A DNA stretch of 64,000 nucleotides from Streptomyces sp. AM 2-1-1. GTDB taxonomy: Bacteria > Actinomycetota > Actinomycetes > Streptomycetales > Streptomycetaceae. Below the pieces are notes generated by a model, which was not told where the DNA came from, ran no database searches, and worked only from the letters and a program-made list of their open reading frames with translations. The translations under genes and the position numbers were made by a program. Below are positions 28,086-37,494 of the stretch, in pieces. The DNA lies in contig NZ_CP119147.1 of the NCBI RefSeq assembly GCF_029167645.1, positions 5,412,501-5,476,500 of the forward strand, given 5' to 3'. Each line of letters opens with the position of its first letter. Position 1 is the stretch's first letter.

Positions 28086-29470
28086 GACCATCCTCCGGAG
28101 AAGCCTGTCGCAGCGCCGCCACCGGCGGGCTGGGTGTCACCGGGCTGCCCGGCCCGCTGCCACACCTGGGCGAGGTCCGCCCCCGGCGGCACCGGCACCG
28201 CGGTCCAGCCCTCCTCGCGCAGCAGCCGCAGCCGCTCCCCGAACGGGACCGACGGCGTGGACCCCGCACCCGGCGCCCACGCCTCGCCGTCCAGGACGAA
28301 CGCGACGGCCGCACCGCTGCGCCGCCGCATGGCGGCCGCAGTCGCCACCTGCTCCTCGTCGAGGTCGCCGAAGAAGGCGAGCAGCAGCCCTTCGTGCCCG
28401 CCGCGCAAGACGTCGTGCGCACCGCTCAGCCCGCTCGCGTCGGAGTGCTCGACGACCGCGAGGGCGTCCAGCATCGGCCCGGCCGCCTCCGCCGACCCGT
28501 GGGCGGAACCGGTGAAACCGTCACCGCCGTCGCCGGGCGCGGCCCCGCCCTCGTCCGTCAGCAGCCGTACGGCGAAGCCCCGCTCCACCAGGTGGGCCAG
28601 CGCGGAGGCCGCGGCCGCCACCGCCCACTCGAACGCGGCGTCGGGCCCGGCGCCCCGGAAAGCCGACCTGCGGGTGTCCAGCAGCACCGAGGCGCGGGCC
28701 CGCTGCGGCTGCTCCTCCCGGCGCACCATCAGCTCGCCGTACCGGGCGGTGGAACGCCAGTGCACCCGGCGCAGATCGTCACCGTGCCGGTAGCCGCGCG
28801 GCAGCACGTCGTCCTCGCCCGCCTGGGCGAGGGAGCGCTGACGCCCGTCGCCGTACCCGGAGGCCGCGCCGGTGAGACGGAGCGGGGGGAGCGCCTGGGT
28901 ACGGGGGACCACCACCAGGGTGTCGTGGGCGCTGAAGGAGCGGGTCAGCTCGCACATCCCGAACGGGTCGGCGAGCCGCAGCTGGAGCGGTCCCAGCGGG
29001 TAGCGGCCGCGCAGGTCCGAGCGGACCCGGTAGGAGACCTCCCGCCGCCCTCCGGGCTCCATCCGGTCCAGCACGAAGCGGGGCCTCGGACCGAGCACGT
29101 ACGGGACCCGGTCCTGGAGCATCAGCAGTCCGGAGGGGAGCCGAGAGGTGTTGTCCACCCGCAGGTGCACCCGTGCCTCCGAGCCGGCGGGCACCCGCGA
29201 GGGCGAGAGCCGCCGCGTCCCGGCCACCCGGTAGCGGGTGCGGTGGAGCGCGCCGACGCAGACGAGCGGCAGCACCGCGAGCAGCAGCCCGACCAGGAGC
29301 AGGTCCGCCTGACCCAGCACGTAGGCGCAGCCCGCGGCGGCGACGCCGGCGGCCAGGAAGGAACGCCCCCGGGTGGTCAGACCGCCGAAGGCCGCCCGCA
29401 GGGTGCCCCTGTCACCGGCGTCGCCGGCCGTGCCGGCGCGGGGGCCGGAGCCCCGGTGCGCGTCGTCCAT
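28082..29470 (-). CDS. DUF58 domain protein
   Basis: About 462 residues. Two short helices near 35-75 (FLAAGVAAAGCAYVLGQADLLLVGLLLAVLP) anchor it; a beta-rich part and the DUF58 signature VHWRSTARYGELMVRREE with a von-Willebrand-like ASVLLDTRRSAF follow. DUF58 proteins work with MoxR ATPases, possibly in maturing other proteins. Its ATG overlaps the MoxR stop (TGATG) and its stop overlaps the transglutaminase start. GTG 29473 is an alternative start. Confidence 0.92.
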   Translation of the reverse strand: MDDAHRGSGPRAGTAGDAGDRGTLRAAFGGLTTRGRSFLAAGVAAAGCAYVLGQADLLLVGLLLAVLPLVCVGALHRTRYRVAGTRRLSPSRVPAGSEARVHLRVDNTSRLPSGLLMLQDRVPYVLGPRPRFVLDRMEPGGRREVSYRVRSDLRGRYPLGPLQLRLADPFGMCELTRSFSAHDTLVVVPRTQALPPLRLTGAASGYGDGRQRSLAQAGEDDVLPRGYRHGDDLRRVHWRSTARYGELMVRREEQPQRARASVLLDTRRSAFRGAGPDAAFEWAVAAAASALAHLVERGFAVRLLTDEGGAAPGDGGDGFTGSAHGSAEAAGPMLDALAVVEHSDASGLSGAHDVLRGGHEGLLLAFFGDLDEEQVATAAAMRRRSGAAVAFVLDGEAWAPGAGSTPSVPFGERLRLLREEGWTAVPVPPGADLAQVWQRAGQPGDTQPAGGGAATGFSGGWS

Positions 29471-30516
29471 CACGCCCGCCGGGCGCCGGGCGCGTACGCC
29501 GGTCCACCCTGCGGGTACGGGGGTATGCGCCGGTCGGCGCCACCGGAGCCGGGAGAGGTGGGCACGGGGGTGCGCTGGAGGATCTCCTGCACCACCTGCT
29601 CCGCCGTGCGGCGGTTGAGCTGCGCCTGCGCGGTGGGCAGCAGGCGGTGTGCGAGCACCGGCACCGCGAGGGCCTGGACGTCGTCGGGCAGCGCGTAGTC
29701 CCGGCCGCTCAGGGCCGCCGCCGCCTTCGCCGCCCGCAACAGGTGCAGGCTGGCCCGGGGGGAGGCGCCGAGCCGCAGATCCGGGTGGCCGCGGGTGGCC
29801 CGGACCAGTTCGACCGTGTACCGCCGCACCGACTCGGCGACGTGGACCGAGCGGACGGCTTCGATGAGCTTCACGATGTCGTGGGCGTGGGCCACCGGCT
29901 GCAGGTCGTCCAGCGGCGGGACCCCGCCGTGGGTGTCGAGCATCCGCAGTTCGGCGTCGGGACCGGGGTACCCCATGGACACCCGGGCCATGAACCGGTC
30001 GCGCTGGGCCTCCGGCAGCGGATAGGTGCCCTCCATCTCGACCGGGTTCTGGGTCGCGACGACCATGAACGGGTCGGGCAGCGCGTAGGTCTGCCCGTCG
30101 GTGGTGACCTGGCGCTCCTCCATCGATTCGAGGAGGGCGGACTGCGTCTTGGGCGAGGCGCGGTTGATCTCGTCGCCGATCACGATCTGCGCGAAGATGG
30201 CGCCCGGCTTGAATTCGAAGTCCTTGCTCTGCTGGTCGAAGACGGACACGCCGGTGATGTCCGAGGGGAGCAGGTCCGGGGTGAACTGGATGCGGCGTAC
30301 GGAGCAGTCGATGGACCGGGCCAGCGCCTTGGCCAGCATGGTCTTGCCGACCCCGGGCACGTCCTCGATCAGCAGGTGGCCCTCGGCGAGCAGCACGGTC
30401 AGCGCGATCCGCACGACCTCGGGCTTGCCCTCGATCACGCGTTCCACCGACCCGCGCACCCGCTCCGTCGTGACGGTCAGATCAGTGAGGTTCGCTCGCT
30501 CGTCATAGGTGGTCAC
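29470..30516 (-). CDS. MoxR-family AAA+ ATPase
   Basis: A 348-residue AAA+ ATPase. Walker A DVPGVGKTMLAKALARS near residue 50, Walker B IVIGDEINRASPKTQSALLESMEE, sensor 1 VVATQNPVEMEGTYPLPEAQRDRF, and the C-terminal lid. MoxR ATPases are chaperone-like partners of DUF58/VWA proteins. The GTG start has AGGAGG upstream. First gene of the three-gene operon with DUF58 and the transglutaminase, which ends at the terminator at 25641-25690. Confidence 0.96.
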   Translation of the reverse strand: MTTYDERANLTDLTVTTERVRGSVERVIEGKPEVVRIALTVLLAEGHLLIEDVPGVGKTMLAKALARSIDCSVRRIQFTPDLLPSDITGVSVFDQQSKDFEFKPGAIFAQIVIGDEINRASPKTQSALLESMEERQVTTDGQTYALPDPFMVVATQNPVEMEGTYPLPEAQRDRFMARVSMGYPGPDAELRMLDTHGGVPPLDDLQPVAHAHDIVKLIEAVRSVHVAESVRRYTVELVRATRGHPDLRLGASPRASLHLLRAAKAAAALSGRDYALPDDVQALAVPVLAHRLLPTAQAQLNRRTAEQVVQEILQRTPVPTSPGSGGADRRIPPYPQGGPAYAPGARRA

Positions 30517-30861
30517 CCGGTCCTCCTCGGCCCTTCACGCACGGGCCCGCACCGCTGAACGGCGTGACCCACCCCGATTTGCGGACGCCTCTCCGGAAGC
30601 CCCGGAGCACGTCACCCCACGCATTGTTGTTGCCGTTACCGCTTCGTGTCACTCGCGCACGGACAACCAGGGCCGATATGTCGGGTGTTGTCGATATTCG
30701 GACCCCGGTACGGGGCCGGGACGCGCGCCGCGCCGCCCGGTGCGGCGGCACGGAGGAGGGATCGGCCACGCCGTCCCCCACGCGGCGGGACGGCGGTCGT
30801 GGGAGGTCGTGGGCGGCCGGAACGCGAGGTCCCGGCCGCAGCGGCGCCGGCGGCCGGGGCG
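30517..30861. other. Intergenic region upstream of the MoxR operon
   Basis: 345 bases with no convincing gene. It must carry the MoxR operon promoter (minus strand), and it ends at the carbonic anhydrase stop. It contains an imperfect inverted repeat near 30673-30701 (ccgatatgtcg / tcgatattcgg) in an AT-richer patch, a possible operator. No clean -35/-10 pair is seen. Confidence 0.4.
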
Positions 30862-31425
30862 TCAGGAGGCCGGGGTGATCTCGCGCAGCAGACCGGTCGT
30901 GACGTCGAAGACGAAGCCCCGGATGTCGTCGGTGTGGACGAGGAAGGGCGAGGTGCGGACCCGCTGGATGGACTGGCGCACGTCCTGGTCGACGTCGGAG
31001 AAGGACTCCACCGCCCACACCGGCCGCTGGCCGACCTCCAGCTCCAGCTCGTGGCGGAAGCCCTCGGTCAGCGACTCCAGGCCGCAGTTGGTGTGGTGGA
31101 TCAGTATGACGCTGCGGGTGCCGAGGGCCCGCTGGCTGATGGTGAGCGACCGGATCACGTCGTCGGTGACCACACCGCCGGCGTTGCGGATGGTGTGGCA
31201 GTCACCGAGTTCCAGTCCCAGCGCGGCGTGCAGGTCGATGCGGGCGTCCATGCAGGCGACCACGGCCACCTTCTGGACCGGGCGGGCATCCATGCCCGGG
31301 TCGGTGAACGCGCTCGCGTACCGACCGTTCGCCGCCACCAGGCGGTCCGTGACGGAATCGCCGGAACGCGGGGCGTCCGGGGTGGTGGGGACGGCTGCGG
31401 GAGGGGTCTGCGCGGAAGTCGACAT
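30862..31425 (-). CDS. Beta-class carbonic anhydrase
   Basis: A 187-residue beta-carbonic anhydrase interconverting CO2 and bicarbonate. Zinc ligands are Cys and Asp in VACMDARIDL and His and Cys in ILIHHTNCGLE. The ATG at 31425 (MSTSAQTPP) has no ribosome-binding site; TAACGT lies 7 bases upstream, suggesting a leaderless mRNA. The frame stays open to 31488. It is divergent from the dcw cluster start and on the same strand as the MoxR operon. Confidence 0.92.
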   Translation of the reverse strand: MSTSAQTPPAAVPTTPDAPRSGDSVTDRLVAANGRYASAFTDPGMDARPVQKVAVVACMDARIDLHAALGLELGDCHTIRNAGGVVTDDVIRSLTISQRALGTRSVILIHHTNCGLESLTEGFRHELELEVGQRPVWAVESFSDVDQDVRQSIQRVRTSPFLVHTDDIRGFVFDVTTGLLREITPAS

Positions 31426-31933
31426 GGAGACGACGTTATCCGTCCCGCCTGCTCCGAGCGGCTCGGGGAAGAGGACAAAAAACGCCAACGAGGCTTGTTG
31501 TGAGCTAACCCACAGGACTCACCGCGGCTCGCCCGTCCGGGTGAGGACGAGGGGCCACCGGAGCGGGACGACGCGCAGAGCGGTTCGTTGATCCGGAATC
31601 GATCGAATGGCAGGGTGGACTAAAGTGACGCGAAGTTACCGACCGGCCCCGAAGGCCGGTTCCGTCCCGTCGGCACCGCATGTTCCGCGTGGCGATCCGG
31701 TCCTCGTGGTGGTGCTCGCGCTGGTGCGGTCCTCCGCAGCACGCGCAGCGCAGCCGCTCCGCCCTTCCCCGCACGTCCGATCCTCCCGTGATCCGCGTCG
31801 CACGTGCGGCCCGGCCCTCTCCCGCTCGCGGCCGGCCGGCGCCCCTTCCCCGGCGCCGGCAGACCTCCCCTTCCGAGCGGGCGGGGACCAGGCCGCACGT
31901 GCCGCCCCACGGACCTGAGCCTGAGAGGGCGCA
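31426..31933. other. Long leader region upstream of rsmH
   Basis: 508 bases without a convincing gene; mraZ, often first in dcw clusters, is not here. TTGATC (31588-31593), 17 bases, CAGGGT (31611-31616) is a candidate promoter, which would give a leader of about 310 bases. A 103-codon ORF at 31607-31918 has no ribosome-binding site and an Arg/Pro/Ala composition typical of a chance frame. Confidence 0.45.
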
Positions 31934-32896
31934 TTGAGCCAGACCCGACACGTCCCGGTGATGCTCCAGCGATGCCTGGACCTGTTGGCCCCGGCTCTGC
32001 GGGCGGACGGCCCCCCACCGGTGGTCGTCGACTGCACCCTCGGCCTCGGCGGCCACAGCGAGGCCCTGCTCACCGCCTTCCCCGAGGCGCGCCTGATCGC
32101 CCTCGACCGGGACAAGGAGGCGCTCCGGCTCTCCGGCGAGCGCCTCGCCCCGTACGGCGACCGCGCCACCCTGGTGCACGCGGTCTACGACGAGCTGCCG
32201 GAGGTGCTCGACCGGCTCGGCGTCCCGAAGGTCCAGGGCGTCCTCTTCGACCTCGGTGTCTCCTCCATGCAGCTCGACGAGGCCGAGCGGGGCTTCGCGT
32301 ACGCCCAGGACGCGCCGCTCGACATGCGCATGGACCAGACCACCGGGATCGGCGCCGCGGAGGTCCTCAACACCTACCCGCCGGGCGAACTCGTCCGCAT
32401 CCTGCGCGCCTACGGCGAGGAGAAGCAGGCGAAGCGGATCGTCTCGGCGGTCGTGCGCGCACGTGAGAAGGAACCGTTCACCAACAGCGCCCGCCTCGTC
32501 GAACTGATCCGCGACTCCCTGCCGCAGGCCGCCAAGCGCACCGGTGGCAACCCGGCGAAGCGCACCTTCCAGGCGCTGCGCATCGAGGTCAACGGTGAGC
32601 TCACCGTCCTGGAGAGGGCCATCCCCGCCGCGGTCGCCTCGCTCGCGGTCGGCGGCCGGATCGCCGTGCTCTCCTACCACTCGCTGGAGGACCGGCTGGT
32701 CAAGCAGGTGTTCGCGGCCGGTGCCGCGAACACCGCCCCGCCCGGGCTGCCCGTCGTACCCGAGCGGTACCAGCCCCGGCTCAAGCTGCTGACCCGGGGC
32801 GCCGAGCTGCCCACCGAGGAGGAGGTCGCCGAGAACCGGCGCGCCGCCCCCGCCCGGCTGCGCGGCGCCGAACGCATCCGCGCGGAGGAGCGGTGA
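31934..32896 (+). CDS. rsmH: 16S rRNA m4C1402 methyltransferase RsmH (MraW)
   Basis: A 320-residue RsmH, the first gene of the dcw cluster. It methylates N4 of C1402 in 16S rRNA using S-adenosylmethionine. Motifs: HVPVML at the start, the SAM site [48 protein letters not shown] and [13 protein letters not shown]. The start is a rare TTG with GAGAGGG upstream, giving the usual family N-terminus. ftsL follows after 55 bases. Confidence 0.96.
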   Translation: MSQTRHVPVMLQRCLDLLAPALRADGPPPVVVDCTLGLGGHSEALLTAFPEARLIALDRDKEALRLSGERLAPYGDRATLVHAVYDELPEVLDRLGVPKVQGVLFDLGVSSMQLDEAERGFAYAQDAPLDMRMDQTTGIGAAEVLNTYPPGELVRILRAYGEEKQAKRIVSAVVRAREKEPFTNSARLVELIRDSLPQAAKRTGGNPAKRTFQALRIEVNGELTVLERAIPAAVASLAVGGRIAVLSYHSLEDRLVKQVFAAGAANTAPPGLPVVPERYQPRLKLLTRGAELPTEEEVAENRRAAPARLRGAERIRAEER

Positions 32897-32951
32897 CCGC
32901 CCCCCTCGGGCGCGCCCCCTCCGAGGGCGCCGGATCACCGGAGGCGACGCG

Positions 32952-33647
32952 GTGAGCAGGCCGGCCGTGCCGCGGGGCGGACGGGCCGGCCGGCTCGCCC
33001 GGCTGATGCCGTCGGGGCCGAGCAACGCGGCCCGTACCCCCTTCATGCTGCTGGTCGTGGTCCTCCTCGGCGGTGGACTGATCAGCCTGCTGCTGCTCAA
33101 CTCGGCACTCAACGAGGGTTCGTTCCGACTCAGCGAGCTGCGGAAGCAGACCACCGACCTCACCGACGAGGAGCAGGCGCTCCAGCGGGACGTGGACGGC
33201 TTCTCGCAGCCCGACGCGCTGGAACGGCGGGCCAGGGAGCTGGGCATGGTCCCCGGCGGCAGCCCCGCCTTCCTGAACCCGGACGGCACGGTCCGGGGCG
33301 TGCCCGCCGAGGTCACCGCGGACCCGCAGCCGTCCCCCGCCTCCTCGCCGCCGGAAGAGCCGCAGACGTCCGAAGACCCTGCGGCGACCGGTACGGCACC
33401 GGCCGACGGGACCGGCGCGGGCGCCGAGGACACGTCGTCCACCGGCTCAGCGGGCAGCACCCCACCCCTCGCCGTACCCTCCGCCGCGCCCTCCCCGACG
33501 GCCGCCTCCCCGGATCCGGCGTCCCCGGTCGCGCAGGGCGTCCAGGGCGCGCGGACCACCGGCACCGAGCCGGTGGCGGAAGCCGACGCCGAGGACGCGC
33601 GGGAGCGCGCCGCGGCGACCACGACCCCGACGACCCCGGGCAGGTGA
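32952..33647 (+). CDS. ftsL: Cell division protein FtsL
   Basis: 231 residues: a basic cytoplasmic N-terminus, one membrane helix at about 30-52 (PFMLLVVVLLGGGLISLLLLNS), a short coiled coil (LSELRKQTTDLTDEEQALQRDVDGF), and then a long, disordered Pro/Ser/Thr/Ala-rich outer tail of about 130 residues. FtsL bridges FtsQ/DivIC and the FtsW-FtsI synthase. The tail is much longer than in Escherichia coli FtsL. Identity rests on position between rsmH and ftsI plus topology, since FtsL sequences are poorly conserved. GTG start. Confidence 0.9.
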   Translation: MSRPAVPRGGRAGRLARLMPSGPSNAARTPFMLLVVVLLGGGLISLLLLNSALNEGSFRLSELRKQTTDLTDEEQALQRDVDGFSQPDALERRARELGMVPGGSPAFLNPDGTVRGVPAEVTADPQPSPASSPPEEPQTSEDPAATGTAPADGTGAGAEDTSSTGSAGSTPPLAVPSAAPSPTAASPDPASPVAQGVQGARTTGTEPVAEADAEDARERAAATTTPTTPGR

Positions 33648-33651
33648 CGCA

Positions 33652-35625
33652 GTGCCGTCCAAGGAACCGCCGCGCCGCCGTGTGCCCGGCCCCGCACACC
33701 CCCGGAGGGCCGCGGGCGGCACGGGACGCCCCCGGCCGCCCGCCCGGCCCGAGGCACGCCGCCCGCACCCCCCGTCCGGCCGGAACCGCCCCGGGCCGCG
33801 CTCCCTGCGCCTGGGCAACCCGCGCCCCCGGCTGCGCCTGGTCAGCCTCGGCCTGACCCTCGTCATGCTGGTCTTCGTGGGCCGGCTCCTCCAGGTCCAG
33901 GCCATCGACGCGCACGCGTACTCGGCCAAGGCCCGGGAGAACCGCTACCTGGAGTACACCGTCGCCGCCGAACGCGGCGAGATCACCGACCGCAACGGGA
34001 TCGCGCTGGCCACCAGCGTCGACGCGTACGACATCACCGCCGACCCCAAGATGTTCACCCCCGCCGAGAGTGAGATCCCCGACGCCCCCGAGCAGGCGGC
34101 CGCCCTGCTCGCCCCGATCCTCGGCAAGGACGCGGCCACGCTCACCGCGCAGCTCTCGAAGTCCGGCAGCCGCTACACCGTGCTCGCCCGGCGGCAGACC
34201 CCGCAGGTCTGGAAGCAGATCAAGGACCTCAAGGCGGTCCTCGCGGAGAAGGCGTCCGCGGCCGGCGCGGAATCCAACGCGCTGGCGGGCGTCTTCCAGG
34301 AGCCGACGACCAAGCGCGTCTACCCCAACGGCGATCTCGCCGCCGGGATACTGGGATTCGTCAGCGCCGACGGCAAGGGCGGCGGCGGTCTGGAGTCCCA
34401 GCTGAACGAGGAGCTCTCCGGCCAGGACGGGAAGATCAAGTACGCCCAGTCGGGTGGCCGCCGGGTGCCCACCGCCGGCGCCAAGGAGATCCCGGCGGTC
34501 GAGGGCACCGACATCGAGCTCACCATCGACCGGGACATCCAGTGGGCCGCCCAGCGGGCCATCACCGACCAGGTCGCGAAGTCCAAGGCGGACGGCGGTT
34601 ACGTCGTCGTGCAGAACACGAGGACGGGCGAGCTGCTGGCCATGGCCAACGCACCCGGCTTCGACCCGAACGACCTCTCCGCGGTCGACGCCGGCTCCCT
34701 GGGCAACGCGGCGCTCCAGGACGTCTACGAGCCCGGCTCCACCGCCAAGGTGATGTCGATGGCCGCCGTGCTGGAGGAGGGCGTCGCCACCCCGGCCACG
34801 CACGTCACGGTGCCCAACCGGCTGCACCGCGGGGACCGGCTCTTCAAGGACGACATCGACCACAAGACCTGGTACCTCACGCTCAACGGCGTCCTGGCCA
34901 AGTCCAGCAACATCGGCACCATCCTGGCGACCGGTCAGCTCGGAAAGACCCAGCCCGAGGCGAACAGGGTCCTCTACTCCTACCTCCGCAAGTTCGGCAT
35001 CGGCAGCCCCACCGGTCTCGGCTACCCCGGCGAGTCGGCGGGGCTCCTCACCAGGCCCCAGGACTGGTCGACCTCGCAGCAGTACACGATCCCCTTCGGC
35101 CAGGGCCTCTCGCTCAACGCGGTCCAGGCCGCCTCGGTCTACTCCACCATCGCCAACGGCGGGGTACGGATCGCCCCCACGCTGGTGCGCGGCACCAAGG
35201 GAGCCGACGGCCGCTACACGCGGGCGGCGGAGCCCGAGGAGACCCGGGTGGTCAGCGAGAAGACGGCCAGGGAGCTCTCCGCCATGCTGGAGTCGGTCGT
35301 CGACGACGAAGAGGGCACCGGCACCAAGGCGCGCATCCCGGGGTACCGGGTCGCGGGCAAGACCGGTACCGCCAACCGGGTGGATCCAGTCAGTGGTGTC
35401 TACGACGGCTACACCGCCTCCTTCGCCGGGTTCGCGCCCGCCGACGATCCGCAGATCACCGTCTACTGTGCGATCCAGAACCCCACCCGGGGCGACTACT
35501 TCGGCGGCCAGATCTGCGGACCGATCTACAAGAAGGTCATGGAGTTCGCGCTGAAGACCCTCCAGACCCAGCCGAGCGGCACCGCCCCGCCCGGACTGCC
35601 GGTCTCCTTCGCGCCGGGCGGCTGA
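33652..35625 (+). CDS. ftsI: Peptidoglycan transpeptidase FtsI (PBP3)
   Basis: A 657-residue class B penicillin-binding protein, the septal transpeptidase. A Pro/Arg-rich cytoplasmic tail of about 60 residues, one membrane helix near 63-80 (LVSLGLTLVMLVFVGRLL), a dimerisation domain from AAERGEITDRNG, and the transpeptidase domain with active-site Ser363 (SxxK: EPGSTAKVMS), SxN at 418-420 (KSSNIG) and KTG at 570 (GKTGTAN). The GTG lies 4 bases after the ftsL stop. In Streptomyces it is needed for sporulation septa rather than growth. Confidence 0.97.
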   Translation: MPSKEPPRRRVPGPAHPRRAAGGTGRPRPPARPEARRPHPPSGRNRPGPRSLRLGNPRPRLRLVSLGLTLVMLVFVGRLLQVQAIDAHAYSAKARENRYLEYTVAAERGEITDRNGIALATSVDAYDITADPKMFTPAESEIPDAPEQAAALLAPILGKDAATLTAQLSKSGSRYTVLARRQTPQVWKQIKDLKAVLAEKASAAGAESNALAGVFQEPTTKRVYPNGDLAAGILGFVSADGKGGGGLESQLNEELSGQDGKIKYAQSGGRRVPTAGAKEIPAVEGTDIELTIDRDIQWAAQRAITDQVAKSKADGGYVVVQNTRTGELLAMANAPGFDPNDLSAVDAGSLGNAALQDVYEPGSTAKVMSMAAVLEEGVATPATHVTVPNRLHRGDRLFKDDIDHKTWYLTLNGVLAKSSNIGTILATGQLGKTQPEANRVLYSYLRKFGIGSPTGLGYPGESAGLLTRPQDWSTSQQYTIPFGQGLSLNAVQAASVYSTIANGGVRIAPTLVRGTKGADGRYTRAAEPEETRVVSEKTARELSAMLESVVDDEEGTGTKARIPGYRVAGKTGTANRVDPVSGVYDGYTASFAGFAPADDPQITVYCAIQNPTRGDYFGGQICGPIYKKVMEFALKTLQTQPSGTAPPGLPVSFAPGG

Positions 35626-35750
35626 GACGGCCGGGCGAGGGGGCGCGGGAGCGCCGCGGCGCGCGCCGGGCGGACGGAGGCGTTCCGCCCGGCGCCGCCG
35701 CACCGCGCGCCGGATCCGGCCGTGACCTCGTACGGACCAGGGGAGCACCA

Positions 35751-37490
35751 GTGACCACCATCACCCCCGATCCGGGGAACCGGAACGAGAAGTTCCGCAA
35801 CCCCGGCCCCTCGCTTGGCGACAGCCCGGGTCAGCCCGGTACGCTCACCGCCGTGCCCCACGCTGATCAGTACCGAATCACCCAGAAGGACGCCCCCGTG
35901 AACTACCCGGGAGCGCCCCGACCGGAACGGCTGCGGCCGGTCCCCCTCGACGGGCCCGCGGCCCGCCTCGGACTCGAACCGCCCACTGCGGCGGAGGTCA
36001 CCGGCATCACCCACGACTCCCGGGCCGTCCGCCCCGGCGACGTGTACGCCGCCCTGCCCGGTGCGAAGCTGCACGGCGCCGACTTCGCGGCCCAGGCGGC
36101 CGGGCTGGGCGCCGTCGCGGTCCTCACCGACCCGAGCGGCGCCGAACGCGCCGCCGCCACCGGTCTGCCGGTGCTGGTCGCCGAGGACCCACGCGCCGTC
36201 ATGGGCGGCCTCGCCGCCGAGATCTACGGCAGCCCGGGCGCCGGCCTGCTCCAGATCGGGATCACCGGGACCTCCGGCAAGACCACCACCGCCTACCTCG
36301 TCGAAGGCGGCCTGCGGGGCGCCGGGCGCACCACCGGGCTCATCGGCACGGTCGAGACGCGCATCGGCGACGAGCGGATCAAGTCCGAGCGCACCACCCC
36401 CGAGGCCACCGACCTCCAGGCCCTCTTCGCCGTCATGCGCGAACGCGGGGTCGAGGCCGTCGCCATGGAGGTCTCCAGCCACGCGCTGGTGCTCGGACGG
36501 GTCGACGGCTGCGTCTTCGACGTCGCCGTCTTCAACAACCTCAGCCCGGAGCACATGGAGTTCCACTCCGGCATGGAGGACTACTTCCAGGCCAAGGCGC
36601 GGCTCTTCACCCCGGAGCGCAGCAGGCGAGGGGTCGTCAACTACGACGACGCGTACGGCCGCAGGCTCGTCACCGAGGCGGGCGTCCCCGTCACCACCTT
36701 CTCCGCCGAAGGGCACCCGGACGCCGACTGGCGGGCCGAGGACGTCGAAGTCGGCCCCCGGGACAGCACGTTCACCGTCGTGGGGCCGGAGGGCGAGCGG
36801 GTCACCGCCCGGGCCCCGCTGCCCGGCCCGTTCAACGTGGCCAACAGCCTCGCCGCGATCGTCACCCTGGCCGTCGCCGGCATCGACCCGCAGACCGCCG
36901 CCGACGGCGTCGCCGCCGTCCCCGGGGTCCCGGGGCGGCTGGAACGCGTCGACGCCGGGCAGCCGTACCTCGCCGTCGTCGACTACGCGCACAAGACCGA
37001 CGCCGTCGAGTCGGTGCTCCGCTCGCTGCGCAAGGTGACCCGGGGCCGGGTGCACATCGTGCTGGGCTGCGGTGGCGACCGTGACACCACCAAGCGCGCG
37101 CCGATGGGCGCGGCCGCGGCCCGCCTCGCCGACACCGCCGTACTGACCTCCGACAACCCCCGCTCGGAGGACCCGCTGCGCATCCTCTCCGCGATGCTGG
37201 CGGGCGCCGCCGAGGTGCCGGTCCACGAGCGCGGCGACGTCCTGGTCGACGCCGACCGGGCCGCGGCCGTCGCCGCCGCCGTCGCCCGCGCCGAACCCGG
37301 TGACACCGTCCTCGTCGCCGGGAAGGGCCACGAGCAGGGCCAGGACGTCCACGGGGTGGTACGCCCCTTCGACGACCGCGAGGTCCTGCGCGCCGCCATC
37401 GCGCGGTCCCTGGGGCGTCCCGGCGCCGAGTCCGCCGTCCCCTCCCCGCAGCAGCACGAAGCCCACCACGAGAACAACAGTCAGGGATGA
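35751..37490 (+). CDS. murE: UDP-MurNAc-tripeptide ligase MurE
   Basis: About 579 residues, adding diaminopimelate (LL-DAP in Streptomyces) to UDP-MurNAc-dipeptide. Visible motifs: THDSRAVRPGDVYAAL, ATP loop GITGTSGKTTTAYLV, MEVSSHAL, VFNNLSPEHMEFH, VDYAHKTDA and the DAP-specificity motif TSDNPRSEDP. It has a disordered extension of about 65 residues before the conserved domain. The GTG at 35751 has AGGGGAG upstream; an in-frame GTG at VNYPGAPRPE is a less likely start. The frame runs far upstream through ftsI without being coding. Confidence 0.96.
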   Translation: MTTITPDPGNRNEKFRNPGPSLGDSPGQPGTLTAVPHADQYRITQKDAPVNYPGAPRPERLRPVPLDGPAARLGLEPPTAAEVTGITHDSRAVRPGDVYAALPGAKLHGADFAAQAAGLGAVAVLTDPSGAERAAATGLPVLVAEDPRAVMGGLAAEIYGSPGAGLLQIGITGTSGKTTTAYLVEGGLRGAGRTTGLIGTVETRIGDERIKSERTTPEATDLQALFAVMRERGVEAVAMEVSSHALVLGRVDGCVFDVAVFNNLSPEHMEFHSGMEDYFQAKARLFTPERSRRGVVNYDDAYGRRLVTEAGVPVTTFSAEGHPDADWRAEDVEVGPRDSTFTVVGPEGERVTARAPLPGPFNVANSLAAIVTLAVAGIDPQTAADGVAAVPGVPGRLERVDAGQPYLAVVDYAHKTDAVESVLRSLRKVTRGRVHIVLGCGGDRDTTKRAPMGAAAARLADTAVLTSDNPRSEDPLRILSAMLAGAAEVPVHERGDVLVDADRAAAVAAAVARAEPGDTVLVAGKGHEQGQDVHGVVRPFDDREVLRAAIARSLGRPGAESAVPSPQQHEAHHENNSQG

Positions 37491-37494
37491 CCAA

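Noticed and set aside
31607..31918. A 103-codon ORF before rsmH
   Set aside because: No ribosome-binding site and Arg/Pro/Ala-rich composition without a recognisable domain. Kept only as a note in the leader region.
34542..35750. Upstream extension of murE through ftsI
   Set aside because: The frame is open only because ftsI is GC-rich. A GTG with AGGGGAG at 35751 gives the family N-terminus.
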